Positions 31,330 to 40,790 of a stretch of DNA of 64,000 nucleotides are shown here, in pieces. The notes beneath the pieces were generated by a model, which saw nothing but the letters and a program-made list of their open reading frames with translations, was not told where the DNA came from and searched no databases. A program made the translations under genes and the position numbers. The stretch comes from an uncultured Collinsella sp. (GTDB lineage: Bacteria; Actinomycetota; Coriobacteriia; Coriobacteriales; Coriobacteriaceae), in contig CAUDQR010000006.1 of assembly GCA_958451615.1 (NCBI GenBank), forward strand, positions 44,096 to 108,095, written 5' to 3'. Positions within the stretch are counted from its first letter, which is position 1, and each line of letters starts with the position of its first letter.

Positions 31330-32268
31330 CTAGAGGGCACCGAAGAGGATGGCGTAGGTAGTGGATTCGCCGAGCTTGAGCTCGTCGCCGGGATTGAGTT
31401 GGGCGGAACGGCCGGGCTCGACCTGAATGCAGACGCGCGTGGCCCCGTTTACCACCACGGTTCCGTTGGTGGACGACAAGTCCTCGACGTGCCAGATATT
31501 TTGAGCATCGCACCAGATATGGGCATGGCGGGCCGAGACATCGTCGCCGACGTCGGTAATATCGCCCTCACCAGTGGCCAGCGCGCCAATCTCAACACCC
31601 TGCTCGCTCGGCTGAATCCAGCGCGGGGCGCTCACGACAAAACTGTTTTGTACGCACAGCAAGCCCAAGGGGTGCGCCGGGGCGGGTTCGCGTTCGCCCG
31701 CGGTCATCGACATGCCAAGCGAACGCGGCGTGGAGGTGCCTCCGCCACAGGTCGCGTGCGCGTAGTCGATGGCATAGTTCACCGAGGACCGCACATCCGC
31801 CGAACAACCGACGGCGACAAACAGCACCAGCACGGCCTCGGCGCGCTCGGCGGGCATGAGTTCCGCCGCCTGGGACAGGCGATCGAGCGCGTTGCGATAG
31901 AGATTCGTGTCCTGGTGGCACTCTTCGAGCGCGCGTACCATCGGTTCACCTGCAGGGCCGCACACCATATTGATCACAGCCGTGGAGTCCATGGGATTGC
32001 GCTGGCGCAGGGCCAGTTGCGACATAATACGCGCAGCCGAGGTACCGTATTCGGCAAAGTAGCGCTGCTGAAGCGTGCCGACCGGCGCGCGAACGATAAA
32101 GCGGGAAACCCAAGAGCGATCGGCGGCTCGGCTCTGCGGGCTGCGGCCGTCGGCGAGCGGACGGGACGAAAGCACCAAGCCGCACAGCTCGATATGGCTC
32201 AGATGCGCCGCGCGCTTAAAGATGTCAAACATGGCCCCGCATGGGGTGAGCTCAACTTGAGATGCCAT
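31330..32268 (-). CDS. FHA-domain protein with uncharacterised N-terminus
   Basis: 312 residues. The C-terminal third (about 225-312) is an FHA domain that binds phosphothreonine peptides; SARHAHIW and SSTNGT carry the conserved Ser, His and Asn. The first 200 residues are mostly helical and Cys/His/Arg-containing, and I cannot assign them to a family. There is no membrane segment, so it is cytoplasmic. It starts three bases after the stop of the Ser/Thr kinase gene, and the kinase is its obvious partner: the FHA domain would read phosphorylation by it. Confidence 0.82.
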   Translation of the reverse strand: MASQVELTPCGAMFDIFKRAAHLSHIELCGLVLSSRPLADGRSPQSRAADRSWVSRFIVRAPVGTLQQRYFAEYGTSAARIMSQLALRQRNPMDSTAVINMVCGPAGEPMVRALEECHQDTNLYRNALDRLSQAAELMPAERAEAVLVLFVAVGCSADVRSSVNYAIDYAHATCGGGTSTPRSLGMSMTAGEREPAPAHPLGLLCVQNSFVVSAPRWIQPSEQGVEIGALATGEGDITDVGDDVSARHAHIWCDAQNIWHVEDLSSTNGTVVVNGATRVCIQVEPGRSAQLNPGDELKLGESTTYAILFGAL

Positions 32269-32271
32269 GAC

Positions 32272-34116
32272 CTAGGCCTCCTTGGTCGTAGAAATAGAAT
32301 CGGACGATACTTCGACAGGTCCGCCAAAAGTACGGGCAGCTGCGGCTCCACCGGCAAGCGGAGTCGCCATCTGGGCTTTTGTGCGTCGCGGTGCCGAAAC
32401 GGGAAGTTCAAAGGCAAAGCCCATCGCAAGCAAAAACCACGTAAGCGTATAGGTTGCAACCAGAGCGGCAACAAGGCCGCCCATCACGGCGCGTTGGGAA
32501 AATACGCTACATGCAGCCACAACCAGCACCGGAACCTCGCAGGCAGAAAGCGCAAGCACACCCTGCAGGAAGCCCGAACGCCGATCGCGCGCAAGTGTCC
32601 CCGCGGCAACGCCGGCTATACCTGGCAGCGCCAACGCCAGTGCGGCAATAATACCCGGTAGCGACCCAGACCACACGAGCGATCCCAAAGTCGCCGTCAC
32701 GCGAGCGCCCGACGCCAGCAGCGCGGCCGAAACCACGACCACAGCCCAAACCACGCCACAGACGACCGTCGCGCCGACCATCAGCGCGCGACGAACCGCG
32801 CGGCCGGACGCATCCATGGGGCACGGCGTGAGCGGCTCGCCGCGGAGCGAACGACCGACATTTTGCGTATAGTGGTCACAAAACGCCGAGAGCGCCGCCT
32901 CGACCGCCGCCGGCTCGGGACGATCTTTTTGATGGCTGGACAGACAGGCCATCACCACGTCGAACAGCTGGGCATCGACAAACGCCAGCGCATCGCGTAG
33001 CTCTTCGGAATCCGGCTCAAGCCCTAGCTGCTGGGCCTGCTCGGCCGCGGCGAGCGCCACATCGGGCTCACGACGAAGCAGCTGAGTCAAATCGCAACCG
33101 GGCGCATGGGCACCAATGGGATAGTCGGGCCGCGTGTCCATCTTGAGACGGTAGGGGCTCGCGATGTCGCGCGTCTTTTTGCGCGAACCCGAGGTGCCCG
33201 AAGTGCTCGGCGCGGCTTCGTATGGTGCGACGCCGGCAATGAGCTCGTAAACCGTGCTTGCCGCGGCATAGACGTCAATCGCCGGCGACATACGCAAAGC
33301 GCGCAGGTCGGGAATATCGTCGGTGAGCATCTCGGGCGGGGCATAGGCAACCGTCGCGCGACGCAGCGTGGCATAACGCTCCGTAAACGACGCCTTGCCG
33401 CCGGTACCGGCCACGGCCGACGCAGGCTCAAGCGCCAGCGACGAGCCAAAGTCGATCAGGCACAGGTCAAAGGTGCCCTCGGCAAGCTGCCGGTCAAGCG
33501 GTAGACGCGCCGTACGCACCATAATATTAGCGGGCGAGATATCGCGATGGACAAAGCCCTCGCCCACCAGGCTCATACGGCAGAGCAGATCGAACAGGTC
33601 GCGACCCAGACGCGCCGCCACAAGCGGCGACAGGCGTCCGGCATCGTCCACGGCAAGTCGCGAACGCAAGCGGGCAAGCGTCTCGCCCTCGACCCATTCC
33701 ATGACAATTGCAGGCACACCGTCGACCTCGCCCCAGCCATAGAGGCGGGGAAAGCCCTTAAGGCCCGAAAGGGCGCGATGGCATTCATATTCCTCGCGAA
33801 ACGCCGCCTTGAACTTGGCGACTAGCGCCTCGTGAGCGGCATCGTCGTCAAACTCATCGCGCGTCGGCAAGATGAGCTGTTTGAGTGCCACGGCCTCGCC
33901 TTGGGCGTTGACGGCACGCGTCACGCGGCCGATACCGCCACGGCGCATGGCGGCATCGTCGGCAAACAGCATCGTAAAACGACGCAGATAGGCAGGCAGT
34001 TCGCCCTGACCGAGCGCAATGGCCGGCTCAAACCCGTCGACACGCGCCAGGCGCAGGCCGACCATGGGATCGCGACCGAGCGATTGTGGTGTGGTGGATG
34101 CAAGATCGGTCATCAT
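32272..34116 (-). CDS. Ser/Thr protein kinase with C-terminal membrane domain
   Basis: 614 residues. A eukaryotic-like kinase domain (about 55-310) carries a variant glycine loop (RRGGIGRV), Lys79 (VALKQL), the catalytic loop VHRDISPANIMV (Asp192) and metal-binding DFG (Asp222). Residues 440-590 hold about four to five membrane segments. There is no PASTA domain. It phosphorylates Ser/Thr of unknown targets; the adjoining FHA protein and secreted protein are its probable partners. Its ATG overlaps the stop of the upstream gene (ATGA). It is a second, separate kinase unit about 7 kb from the main kinase operon. Confidence 0.88.
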   Translation of the reverse strand: MMTDLASTTPQSLGRDPMVGLRLARVDGFEPAIALGQGELPAYLRRFTMLFADDAAMRRGGIGRVTRAVNAQGEAVALKQLILPTRDEFDDDAAHEALVAKFKAAFREEYECHRALSGLKGFPRLYGWGEVDGVPAIVMEWVEGETLARLRSRLAVDDAGRLSPLVAARLGRDLFDLLCRMSLVGEGFVHRDISPANIMVRTARLPLDRQLAEGTFDLCLIDFGSSLALEPASAVAGTGGKASFTERYATLRRATVAYAPPEMLTDDIPDLRALRMSPAIDVYAAASTVYELIAGVAPYEAAPSTSGTSGSRKKTRDIASPYRLKMDTRPDYPIGAHAPGCDLTQLLRREPDVALAAAEQAQQLGLEPDSEELRDALAFVDAQLFDVVMACLSSHQKDRPEPAAVEAALSAFCDHYTQNVGRSLRGEPLTPCPMDASGRAVRRALMVGATVVCGVVWAVVVVSAALLASGARVTATLGSLVWSGSLPGIIAALALALPGIAGVAAGTLARDRRSGFLQGVLALSACEVPVLVVAACSVFSQRAVMGGLVAALVATYTLTWFLLAMGFAFELPVSAPRRTKAQMATPLAGGAAAARTFGGPVEVSSDSISTTKEA

Positions 34117-35018
34117 AGGGCAAGCGCCGCCACGTTATTGTTGAAGTTACCGAGCGCGACGTCATCATCGCCGTAATGGCCGACCCATTGACATAGGTTG
34201 GTGTAACAGCCCCACAGATTGGCATACTGCTGATACCACTTTGACCGGGGCGAGAATGTCTGACGACCGAACTCGGCTCGAATGACAAACATCTCCCCGA
34301 CCAGGCTGTCGCACGGCCTGGGATCTCCCGTAGAGTTATAGGTCGAGACCACGTCATTGGCACGAGAAACATAGCCGTCGAGCATGTTGTACTTGGTCAC
34401 AAGCCAGCTGTGAATGCTCTCTTCCTCAGCAGCGGAAAGGCCACCGGAGTTTGCATCGTTGTCAGTGTTGCCGCCCGTCGAGCCGCCGTTTCCAGACCCT
34501 CCGGCAGAGGAACCCGACCCAGAGCCACCGCCCGAACTCGACGAATCCGAGCCGGAGCCAGAAGTATCCGAGCTACCGGGCTTTCCGGACTGCTGGGCGT
34601 CCTGCTCCTTCTGCTGCTCGACCTTATTCACCGTTGCCGCCACGCTATTGTTGGACAACCGATCGATGATCTTGGTGTTGGTGAGCACGATGGTTTTGCC
34701 ATTGGCAAGCGTGACTTCGTTGTCCGGGGCCTCGGCGCCGTCCGCGTCGCCGGTGCCAAACACAATATGCGCGACCACACTTGCCCAAGCATATCCAGTC
34801 GTGGTCCCCAGGTCACTTTTGACCTCATGCCCCACGCGCGGTTCGCGTGCGGCATGTGCCTGCATCATGGACGGCACGGTCATGCCATAGGCAGAAACGC
34901 CAGCTATGACCAGCACCAGCGAGCAAGACAGCAGTGCGTACGCCCGCGGCGCCAAGCCCAGTCGGCGTCGCATGCGCACCGCGGCGCCGCGCTTTGTCTG
35001 AGTGCCACCGGGCCGCAT
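34113..35018 (-). CDS. Secreted or membrane-anchored protein of unknown function
   Basis: 301 residues from the ATG that follows GGAGGAGAACGC. One N-terminal membrane segment (about 23-42, after a basic RMRRRLG) orients the rest outward. Next come an alpha/beta-looking region (about 55-135), a Ser/Gly-rich flexible linker (about 140-195) and a C-terminal domain of about 100 residues with several Trp, Tyr and four Cys (RPCDSL, LWGCYTNLCQW). No family is recognised. It is translationally coupled to the Ser/Thr kinase downstream, so it may be the extracellular sensor or a client of that kinase. Confidence 0.7.
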   Translation of the reverse strand: MRPGGTQTKRGAAVRMRRRLGLAPRAYALLSCSLVLVIAGVSAYGMTVPSMMQAHAAREPRVGHEVKSDLGTTTGYAWASVVAHIVFGTGDADGAEAPDNEVTLANGKTIVLTNTKIIDRLSNNSVAATVNKVEQQKEQDAQQSGKPGSSDTSGSGSDSSSSGGGSGSGSSAGGSGNGGSTGGNTDNDANSGGLSAAEEESIHSWLVTKYNMLDGYVSRANDVVSTYNSTGDPRPCDSLVGEMFVIRAEFGRQTFSPRSKWYQQYANLWGCYTNLCQWVGHYGDDDVALGNFNNNVAALAL

Positions 35019-35032
35019 GCGTTCTCCTCCAA

Positions 35033-35058
35033 CAAAAACACGCCGCTCGGGAGCGGCG
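35033..35058 (-). terminator. Terminator after the ybaB-recR genes
   Basis: On the minus strand, CGCCGCTC-CC-GAGCGGCG is followed by TGTTTTTG. It separates the recR transcript from the secreted protein-kinase-FHA operon. Confidence 0.8.
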
Positions 35059-35263
35059 CATTCATTCGAATCCATATTTGAGTGTATCAGCGAACCCAAA
35101 AGGTTGCGCAACGAATGGGCAAATTAAGGATGCGAGTGGAAGCATCCATGCGATAAGCGGATACAAAGCATCTTTGTTGCACAACAAACTTACAGTCGCA
35201 CGGGGAAATTATGGCTACCCCGTGCGTCGTGATGAAGACATACGGCAGGAGCAGGCTCGCCAC

Positions 35264-35860
35264 CTAAATCGTGCGACGGGCCTCGATGGCGCGCCCAAGC
35301 GTAAGCTCGTCGGCATACTCCAGGTCGCCGCCCACGGGAAGGCCGCTCGCCAGACGCGATACCTCAACGCCCAGCGGCTTGATAGTGCGGGCCAGGTAGC
35401 TCGCCGTGGTCTCGCCCTCGATATTGGGGTTGGTGGCGATGATGACCTCGTGGATGTCCTCGTGGCCCAAGCGTGCCAGCAGCTCACGAATGTGCAACTG
35501 CTCGGGACCAATCTTGTCCATGGGACTGATCACGCCGCCCAATACGTGGTAGAGACCGTGGTAGCTGCCCGTGCGCTCAATCGCCTGGACATCGCGCGGC
35601 TCGCCCACCACGCAAATGCGAGTGGTATCGCGCATCGAATCCTGGCAGATGGAGCACTCGTCGGCCGTGGCGTAGTTAAAGCAGCGGCTGCAAAAGTGAA
35701 CCTCCTGCTTAACCTCCAGGATAGCCTCGGCCAGGCGGCGCGCCTCCTCGGCATCGGCCTCGAGCAGGTAATAGGCGATGCGCTGGGCCGACTTGGGACC
35801 AATGCCCGGCAGACGGCCCAGCTCATCGAGCAATTTTTGCAGACTATGGTTGGCACTCAT
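35264..35860 (-). CDS. recR: Recombination mediator RecR
   Basis: 198 residues, the standard RecR length. N-terminal helix-hairpin-helix ([20 protein letters not shown]), a four-Cys zinc finger ([18 protein letters not shown]) and a Toprim domain ([25 protein letters not shown]). It helps load RecA at gaps with RecF/RecO. The start is the ATG of MSANHS; a 29-codon upstream extension would overlap ybaB. It lies 13 bp after ybaB, the usual ybaB-recR arrangement, with dnaX upstream on the same strand. Confidence 0.97.
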   Translation of the reverse strand: MSANHSLQKLLDELGRLPGIGPKSAQRIAYYLLEADAEEARRLAEAILEVKQEVHFCSRCFNYATADECSICQDSMRDTTRICVVGEPRDVQAIERTGSYHGLYHVLGGVISPMDKIGPEQLHIRELLARLGHEDIHEVIIATNPNIEGETTASYLARTIKPLGVEVSRLASGLPVGGDLEYADELTLGRAIEARRTI

Positions 35861-35873
35861 ATATATGCGTGTC

Positions 35874-36194
35874 TTAGAACGGCATGCCCGGGATGTTGAG
35901 GCCGCCGGTGATGGCGCCCATCTGCTTGTTGGCAAGCTCGTTGACACCGCGGACGGCCTCGTTGACGGCAGCCATGATCATGTCCTGCAGCATATCGACG
36001 TCCTCGGGATCGAGGGCATCGGGGTCGATGGTGAGGTTGACAAGCTCCATCTCGCCGTTAACGGTCACCTTGACCATGCCGCCGCCGGCAGAGGCGTCGA
36101 CGGTCTGGGACTTAAGGTTTTCCTGCGCGGCGGCAAGCTGCTCCTGCATCTTGCGAGCCTGCTTCATCATTTGCTGCATGTTCATACCGGCCAT
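35874..36194 (-). CDS. ybaB: YbaB/EbfC-family nucleoid-associated protein
   Basis: 106 residues. A long N-terminal helix ([19 protein letters not shown]) is followed by the conserved [20 protein letters not shown] sheet. The family forms dimers that bind DNA and is nearly always next to recR, as here. AAAGGAGCCATC precedes the start. Confidence 0.95.
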   Translation of the reverse strand: MAGMNMQQMMKQARKMQEQLAAAQENLKSQTVDASAGGGMVKVTVNGEMELVNLTIDPDALDPEDVDMLQDMIMAAVNEAVRGVNELANKQMGAITGGLNIPGMPF

Positions 36195-36533
36195 GATGGC
36201 TCCTTTACGTGCGGCCGCGCGACAAGCTGCAAGGGCAGCCGGAGCGCGACGGGACTTTCAAACTCAAAAATCGTACCACGGCGCGGGGCAAGCAAGCGGG
36301 GCGGACACGCTACCTCAGTCGATATACATGTCCTCCAATACAAACCACGCGCAAAGATTATGCAAGGCCGAATTATGCAAGGTTGCATAATATCGCATAC
36401 TCAATCTAGTAGAGCCGAATCCGGCATTTCATGTGTGCCACTAAATAGCTAAATGCCAAACCGCTGCTCGAGGCGGAGCACATGGCGGCAGGGTATAATT
36501 TGATTGTCATAGATTGCAATTTGGAGGTGCCCC
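36195..36533. other. Divergent intergenic region with repeated TTATGCAAGG motif
   Basis: This region separates leftward ybaB from a rightward unknown gene. ATTATGCAAGG occurs at 36357 and 36372, followed by the inverse TTGCATAAT at 36383. The last two form the perfect palindrome ATTATGCAA-GG-TTGCATAAT (36372-36391), a plausible operator. No signal recognition particle RNA or other known RNA is seen here. Confidence 0.5.
36493..36498 (+). promoter_or_regulatory. Consensus -10 element
   Basis: A perfect TATAAT, 36 bases before the start of the rightward 155-residue gene and preceded by GGCAGGG. No good -35 hexamer is seen at 16-18 bp, so an activator may be needed. Confidence 0.55.
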
Positions 36534-37001
36534 ATGAATGCCCCCGACGCGCTCCAAAACATCCGCTCAAAACACCCCGTTGCATATGTGGTTCTCTATC
36601 TCTTTGTCGGCTGGGCATTACTGGTTGTCATCACCCATGCTATAGCCTTTGGAGCAGAACTGCTGATAGCCAGCTCGGACCAGCCCGTCGTCAAATGGGA
36701 AGCGACCGATGAGTGCACCGATGGAACCCGAACCATTTACTACAACAGCCCGTCCCTCTACCAAGAGTTCAAGGTCAAGATAAAGGACTCCAAGATTGTC
36801 GGTGCCGAACCAGGCGCTTTCTTGACAATCGGAGCAACCCTCGACGCCGAGCAAGTCGAGTACACGGACAGCCGCGCGACGTATCGTGTCGACCTCAGCA
36901 CCCTAGGCCGACCGTCACGCATCTGCCTGCTCGAATGCGAGACACGCGGCACCACGCTACACATGTCCGAAATACAGATGCGCCCGGACAAAAGAAAGTG
37001 A
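36534..37001 (+). CDS. Small membrane-anchored protein, unknown
   Basis: 155 residues. The N-terminus is short and cytoplasmic, with one membrane segment at about 22-45 (VVLYLFVGWALLVVITHAIAF). The rest is an outward beta-rich domain ending in KRK. TTGGAGGTGCCCC before the ATG is a strong ribosome site. It is alone on the plus strand, inside the otherwise leftward dnaX-recR region. No family is recognised. Confidence 0.6.
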   Translation: MNAPDALQNIRSKHPVAYVVLYLFVGWALLVVITHAIAFGAELLIASSDQPVVKWEATDECTDGTRTIYYNSPSLYQEFKVKIKDSKIVGAEPGAFLTIGATLDAEQVEYTDSRATYRVDLSTLGRPSRICLLECETRGTTLHMSEIQMRPDKRK

Positions 37002-37023
37002 TATATGGCCGAGTCGGAAAAGA

Positions 37024-37284
37024 CTAGGCATAGACTCGTCCGCCTTCGTAGGCAAAACGCAGGATGAGCGGGGCATTGTTGCGCACGAAATCATCGAGTT
37101 CTTTAAGGTTCGCTTCGCTAAAGCCCTCGTGTGACACCCAATTGAATGCCGGCAAGATACACTCCGCCGTGTCAAAACCCCAATCGCGCGGGCGCTCCAC
37201 AACAACCTTCACCGTGTTGTCCTCCCGGACTTCGGAATACGAAACCTGCGTATCGTCCTCAAGGCGGACATATTCCCACATCAT
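37024..37284 (-). CDS. Hypothetical cytoplasmic protein, 86 residues
   Basis: A compact acidic protein (MMWEYVRLEDDTQVSYSEV) with mixed strands and a C-terminal helix, without signal or membrane segment. Its start lies 54 bp after the dnaX stop on the same strand, so it may be co-transcribed with dnaX. Its length and regular composition support a real gene, but no family is recognised. Confidence 0.55.
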   Translation of the reverse strand: MMWEYVRLEDDTQVSYSEVREDNTVKVVVERPRDWGFDTAECILPAFNWVSHEGFSEANLKELDDFVRNNAPLILRFAYEGGRVYA

Positions 37285-37338
37285 AAGCTCGCTCCGTTCA
37301 AAGAGATCTCTTCTTGAGCAGTATACCCGCCCGCGCAG

Positions 37339-39813
37339 CTACTCCACCGGTTTGAAGATGGTGGACTGGCCGAAGACACTGCGGATGAGGGCTTTGGCCT
37401 CGTCCTCGGTCTGCGGGATGCTTGGGGCTGCGCCCTGATGGCCGAAGGGGCTGCCCGCGCCGGGGTTGGACTCCCAGGGAGCCGCAGGAGCGTCCTCCTC
37501 TTTGGGGGCAGTTGCAGCGGGCTTGGGCGCGGACGCCGCACCCGGCACGTCGAACGGGGGCAGATCGTCCCCGCCGGCATCGGCAGCAAAACCGCCGACC
37601 ATGGCATCGTCGTAGGGAACCTGCTCGGATTCCCACGGCACAGACGGCGCGGCGGGCTGAGCCTTGGAAGCGGACGCGCGCTCGGGCGCTCGGGGTGCGG
37701 GCTCGGTCGGGAGCTTGCCCGTGGCAGGAGCGCCAGCAGGGTTGTCAGAGCGCAGCCAGGGTGCCTTGGCCAGGTCGGATGACTTGGGCGCAGGCGCGGC
37801 GGCAGGATTGGGCGCGGGGACCGGAGCAGCCGGTTTGGGCACAGCGGGTTCAGGCGCCGACGGGGTCGGTGCCGCTACCGGTGCCGCTTTTGGCTGCGTC
37901 GCGCTGGCGCTCGAGGATGCAGGGGCCGCCGAGGACACGGGTTGCGGGTCCGCAGATGCCGCAGCCCGTGCAGATGGAGAATGCTCCTCATGTTGAGGAG
38001 CCGGCGTGCCACCCCCATCCAGGACATAGTCGACGGTACGACGACCGAAGACCGCGCAGACCGTCGGCAGGACCACCGACTGCGTGTCGGCGCGACCGAG
38101 CATCTTGATGGCAAAGGTCGAGCCCGCGGGGAACGAGACCGTGAGCTTGGAGCCGTCATCTGACGTGGCGCGGGCATTGAGCAAAAGCCCTGCGTAGGAG
38201 GCCTGACGGGCCTTGACGCGTTCGACGACCTCGGCCCATTTGCGCTGGAGCTCGCCGGCGTCCTCGACCGCAGGGGTCTCGGCTGCGTCGGCGGCGGCAA
38301 CCTGGGCGGCGTTGTTGGGCTTGGACACCGGCACGGTCGATGCGGCAGGCGCGGGAGCCGGAGCCGTAACGGGTTGAGGCGCAGGCGTTACAGGTTTGGA
38401 CGCGGGAGCCGGAGCCGCGGACTTGGGCGCAGGCTGGGCAGCTGGAACAGCAGCGCCGCGGTCCCAAGGCATGCCACCCTGATGCGCGGACGTAGCAGCG
38501 GGGGCGGCGGTCGCCGCAGGAGTAGCAGCTCGGGCACCCGAGATCAGCGTCGGTTGCTGTGTCGTCGCAGGTGCAGCCACGACAGCCGCAGACGCACTCG
38601 CTTGAGCAGCAGCCACGCTCGCCGGAACGGCGGCGTTGGCAACCATGGCCTCCAAGCGCGCCACGCGCTCGGCCAGGGCCTCAATGGTCAGATCGGCCTC
38701 GGGACGTGCCAGGCGGGTGCAGGCGATCTCGAGCACCAGGCGCACGTCGCTCGCGCCCCTCATCTCCAAGGCGGCATCGTCGAGCACCGTCAGCACGCGA
38801 GCCAAACGATCGGCAGGATGCTCGCCAAAGGCAGCGGCCTCGGCAGCAAGCGCCTCGGCCTGCTCGGCCCCGCCCTCAAACAGCTCGGCGCGGGCGCCGG
38901 CAACGCAGGCCACGTATACATCGCGCACATGCGCCACCAGGTCGCGCGTCAGCTCAAGCAGGTCATTGCCTTCCTCGACCTGCGCGCGAATGAGCCCATA
39001 CAGCTCGGCGACATCACGATCGGCAATGGCACGCGCAAACTCGCCCAGAATCTGGTCCGAAACTTCGCCCAAAAGCGAGCGGGCATCGTCCGCATGCACG
39101 GTGCCGTTGCCAAAGACGCTCAGCTGCTCCAGCGTGGAGAGCGCGTCGCGCATGCCGCCCTTGGCATGGCGTGCCACGATGGCAAGCGCCTCGTCGTCGT
39201 AGTCGAAGCCCTCCTGCTCGCACACGTATGCCAGGCGGCGCTCGATATCCTCGTTACCGATGCGGTGGAAATCGAAACGCTGGCAGCGCGAGAGGATGGT
39301 CTCCAGAATTTTTTGCGGGTCGGTGGTGCACAGCACAAAAATCACGTGTGCCGGCGGCTCCTCGAGCGTCTTGAGCAGCGCGTTGAACGCCGCCGTCGTG
39401 AGCATGTGGACCTCGTCGATGATATAGATCTTGTACTTGCCGCGCACCGGGGCAAAGTTGACGGAGTTGATGATCTCCTCGCGCACGTTGTCCACGCCCG
39501 TGCGGCTTGCGGCATCGAGCTCGTAGACGTCCGGATGGTTGCCCTCGGCGATGAGTTCACACTCCTCGCAGGTGCCGTCGGGCATGCAGCCGCTTGCTCC
39601 CTCGGCGCGCGCCGCCTCGGCATTGCGGCACAGCAGCGCCTTGGCCAGAATGCGCGCCATGGTGGTCTTGCCCGTGCCGCGCGGTCCGCAGAACAGGTAG
39701 GCGTGGGACAGGCGCCCCTCGGTGATGGCGTGCTCGAGCGTCGAGACGATATGCTGCTGGCCCACCACGGAGTCGAAGGTGAGCGGGCGATACTTTCGGT
39801 ACAACGATTCCAT
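37339..39813 (-). CDS. dnaX: DNA polymerase III subunits gamma and tau
   Basis: 824 residues. The AAA+ clamp-loader domain holds Walker A GPRGTGKT (43-50), a zinc-binding insert with four Cys (CRNAEA...CMPDGTCEEC) and IIDEVHMLT with LEEPPAHVIFVLCTTDP. From about residue 380 onward come long Pro/Ala-rich linkers around a small conserved block (about 520-610, containing VKARQASYAGLLL). This is longer than usual because of the low-complexity tail. It assembles the replicative clamp loader. The start is the ATG after GGGGGAGCACCC; the upstream 37 codons are not part of it. Confidence 0.95.
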   Translation of the reverse strand: MESLYRKYRPLTFDSVVGQQHIVSTLEHAITEGRLSHAYLFCGPRGTGKTTMARILAKALLCRNAEAARAEGASGCMPDGTCEECELIAEGNHPDVYELDAASRTGVDNVREEIINSVNFAPVRGKYKIYIIDEVHMLTTAAFNALLKTLEEPPAHVIFVLCTTDPQKILETILSRCQRFDFHRIGNEDIERRLAYVCEQEGFDYDDEALAIVARHAKGGMRDALSTLEQLSVFGNGTVHADDARSLLGEVSDQILGEFARAIADRDVAELYGLIRAQVEEGNDLLELTRDLVAHVRDVYVACVAGARAELFEGGAEQAEALAAEAAAFGEHPADRLARVLTVLDDAALEMRGASDVRLVLEIACTRLARPEADLTIEALAERVARLEAMVANAAVPASVAAAQASASAAVVAAPATTQQPTLISGARAATPAATAAPAATSAHQGGMPWDRGAAVPAAQPAPKSAAPAPASKPVTPAPQPVTAPAPAPAASTVPVSKPNNAAQVAAADAAETPAVEDAGELQRKWAEVVERVKARQASYAGLLLNARATSDDGSKLTVSFPAGSTFAIKMLGRADTQSVVLPTVCAVFGRRTVDYVLDGGGTPAPQHEEHSPSARAAASADPQPVSSAAPASSSASATQPKAAPVAAPTPSAPEPAVPKPAAPVPAPNPAAAPAPKSSDLAKAPWLRSDNPAGAPATGKLPTEPAPRAPERASASKAQPAAPSVPWESEQVPYDDAMVGGFAADAGGDDLPPFDVPGAASAPKPAATAPKEEDAPAAPWESNPGAGSPFGHQGAAPSIPQTEDEAKALIRSVFGQSTIFKPVE

Positions 39814-39929
39814 GGGTGCTCCCCCGGGTATACTGAGTCTTGTTGCCGCGGCGGCCATGCGGTCGCACGGCATACTGCATTCCATAATAACCCGTACGGC
39901 GAGCCCGCCGCGATAGGAGTCCAAAGAGC

Positions 39930-40646
39930 ATGGCAGACGCAGAGAGCAACCTCGTTCCCTCCGAAGCAGCCGACCAGGTCGAGGTCGCGCTCGAGGCGCA
40001 GGCAGCAGCCGATGACGGCATCCTGTACCTCAACGAGTATCAGTACGAAAACGACCTCGTCACCGATTTCGCCCGCTTGGTTGCCTCGCCCAGGCGCCGC
40101 GGCTCCCTGTACGTCGCCGCCGCGATTGCCGCGCTCGTCGGCATCGGCATGCTGGTGGCCGGCGGCAGCTGGATCAAGTTCGGCGTCGTGCTGATCGTGT
40201 TCGGCGCCTTTTTGGCCTGGTGGAGCAAAAACCTGCACCACACCCTCGCCCGCGACTTTATCGACGCCGTCGAGGCAGACGAGTCCATGGGTGGCCGCTA
40301 TCGCCGCGTCGCCGCCAACGAGGACGGCCTGATGGTCTGGGGCAAGAGCGGAAAGTCGCAGTTCTTCCCGTTTGAGAAGCTCGACCACGTACTCGACGGC
40401 GAGCGCATCTTTGTGGCCATGTTCGCCGACCAGGGCGTGACGATTCCCAAGGACACCTTTGTCCGCGGCGATGCCGAGCAGTTTGGTCCCTTCCTTAAGG
40501 CGCGTATCAACAAAAAACTCCGCATCGAGACCAAACGCAAGAAGATGAAGGCCGAGAAGGCCGCCGCCGAGGCCAAGCAGGGCGACAAGCCCCAGGAGAC
40601 CAAAGGCAAGCAGCGCAAGCAGAAGAAGAACAAGAAGAAGCGCTAA
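39930..40646 (+). CDS. YcxB-like membrane protein with Lys-rich tail
   Basis: 238 residues. An acidic N-terminus and two adjacent membrane segments (about 55-72 and 76-94) come before a YcxB-like domain (about 120-200; GLMVWGKSGKSQFFPFEKLD, FVAMFADQGVTIPKDTF). The C-terminal 45 residues are almost all Lys, Arg, Gln, Glu and Ala. The family's function is unknown. AGGAGTCCAAAGAGC precedes the ATG. It is divergent from dnaX and upstream of, but probably not in, the kinase operon. Confidence 0.75.
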   Translation: MADAESNLVPSEAADQVEVALEAQAAADDGILYLNEYQYENDLVTDFARLVASPRRRGSLYVAAAIAALVGIGMLVAGGSWIKFGVVLIVFGAFLAWWSKNLHHTLARDFIDAVEADESMGGRYRRVAANEDGLMVWGKSGKSQFFPFEKLDHVLDGERIFVAMFADQGVTIPKDTFVRGDAEQFGPFLKARINKKLRIETKRKKMKAEKAAAEAKQGDKPQETKGKQRKQKKNKKKR

Positions 40647-40790
40647 GACCAAACCAGGCAGACAGCCTCGCATCCCGCTATCCTCCCCATGCACCCGAGC
40701 GTGCTACACTAGCAGCATCTATGCCACCGCGAATGGCTCGGCCCCACGCCCGCCGCTCGCAAACGAACTTTAAACGCACGAGGGTTGGCC

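Noticed and set aside
36195..36533. A signal recognition particle RNA near dnaX/recR
   Set aside because: None of the conserved SRP core (for example GGAAGCAGC) is visible on either strand.
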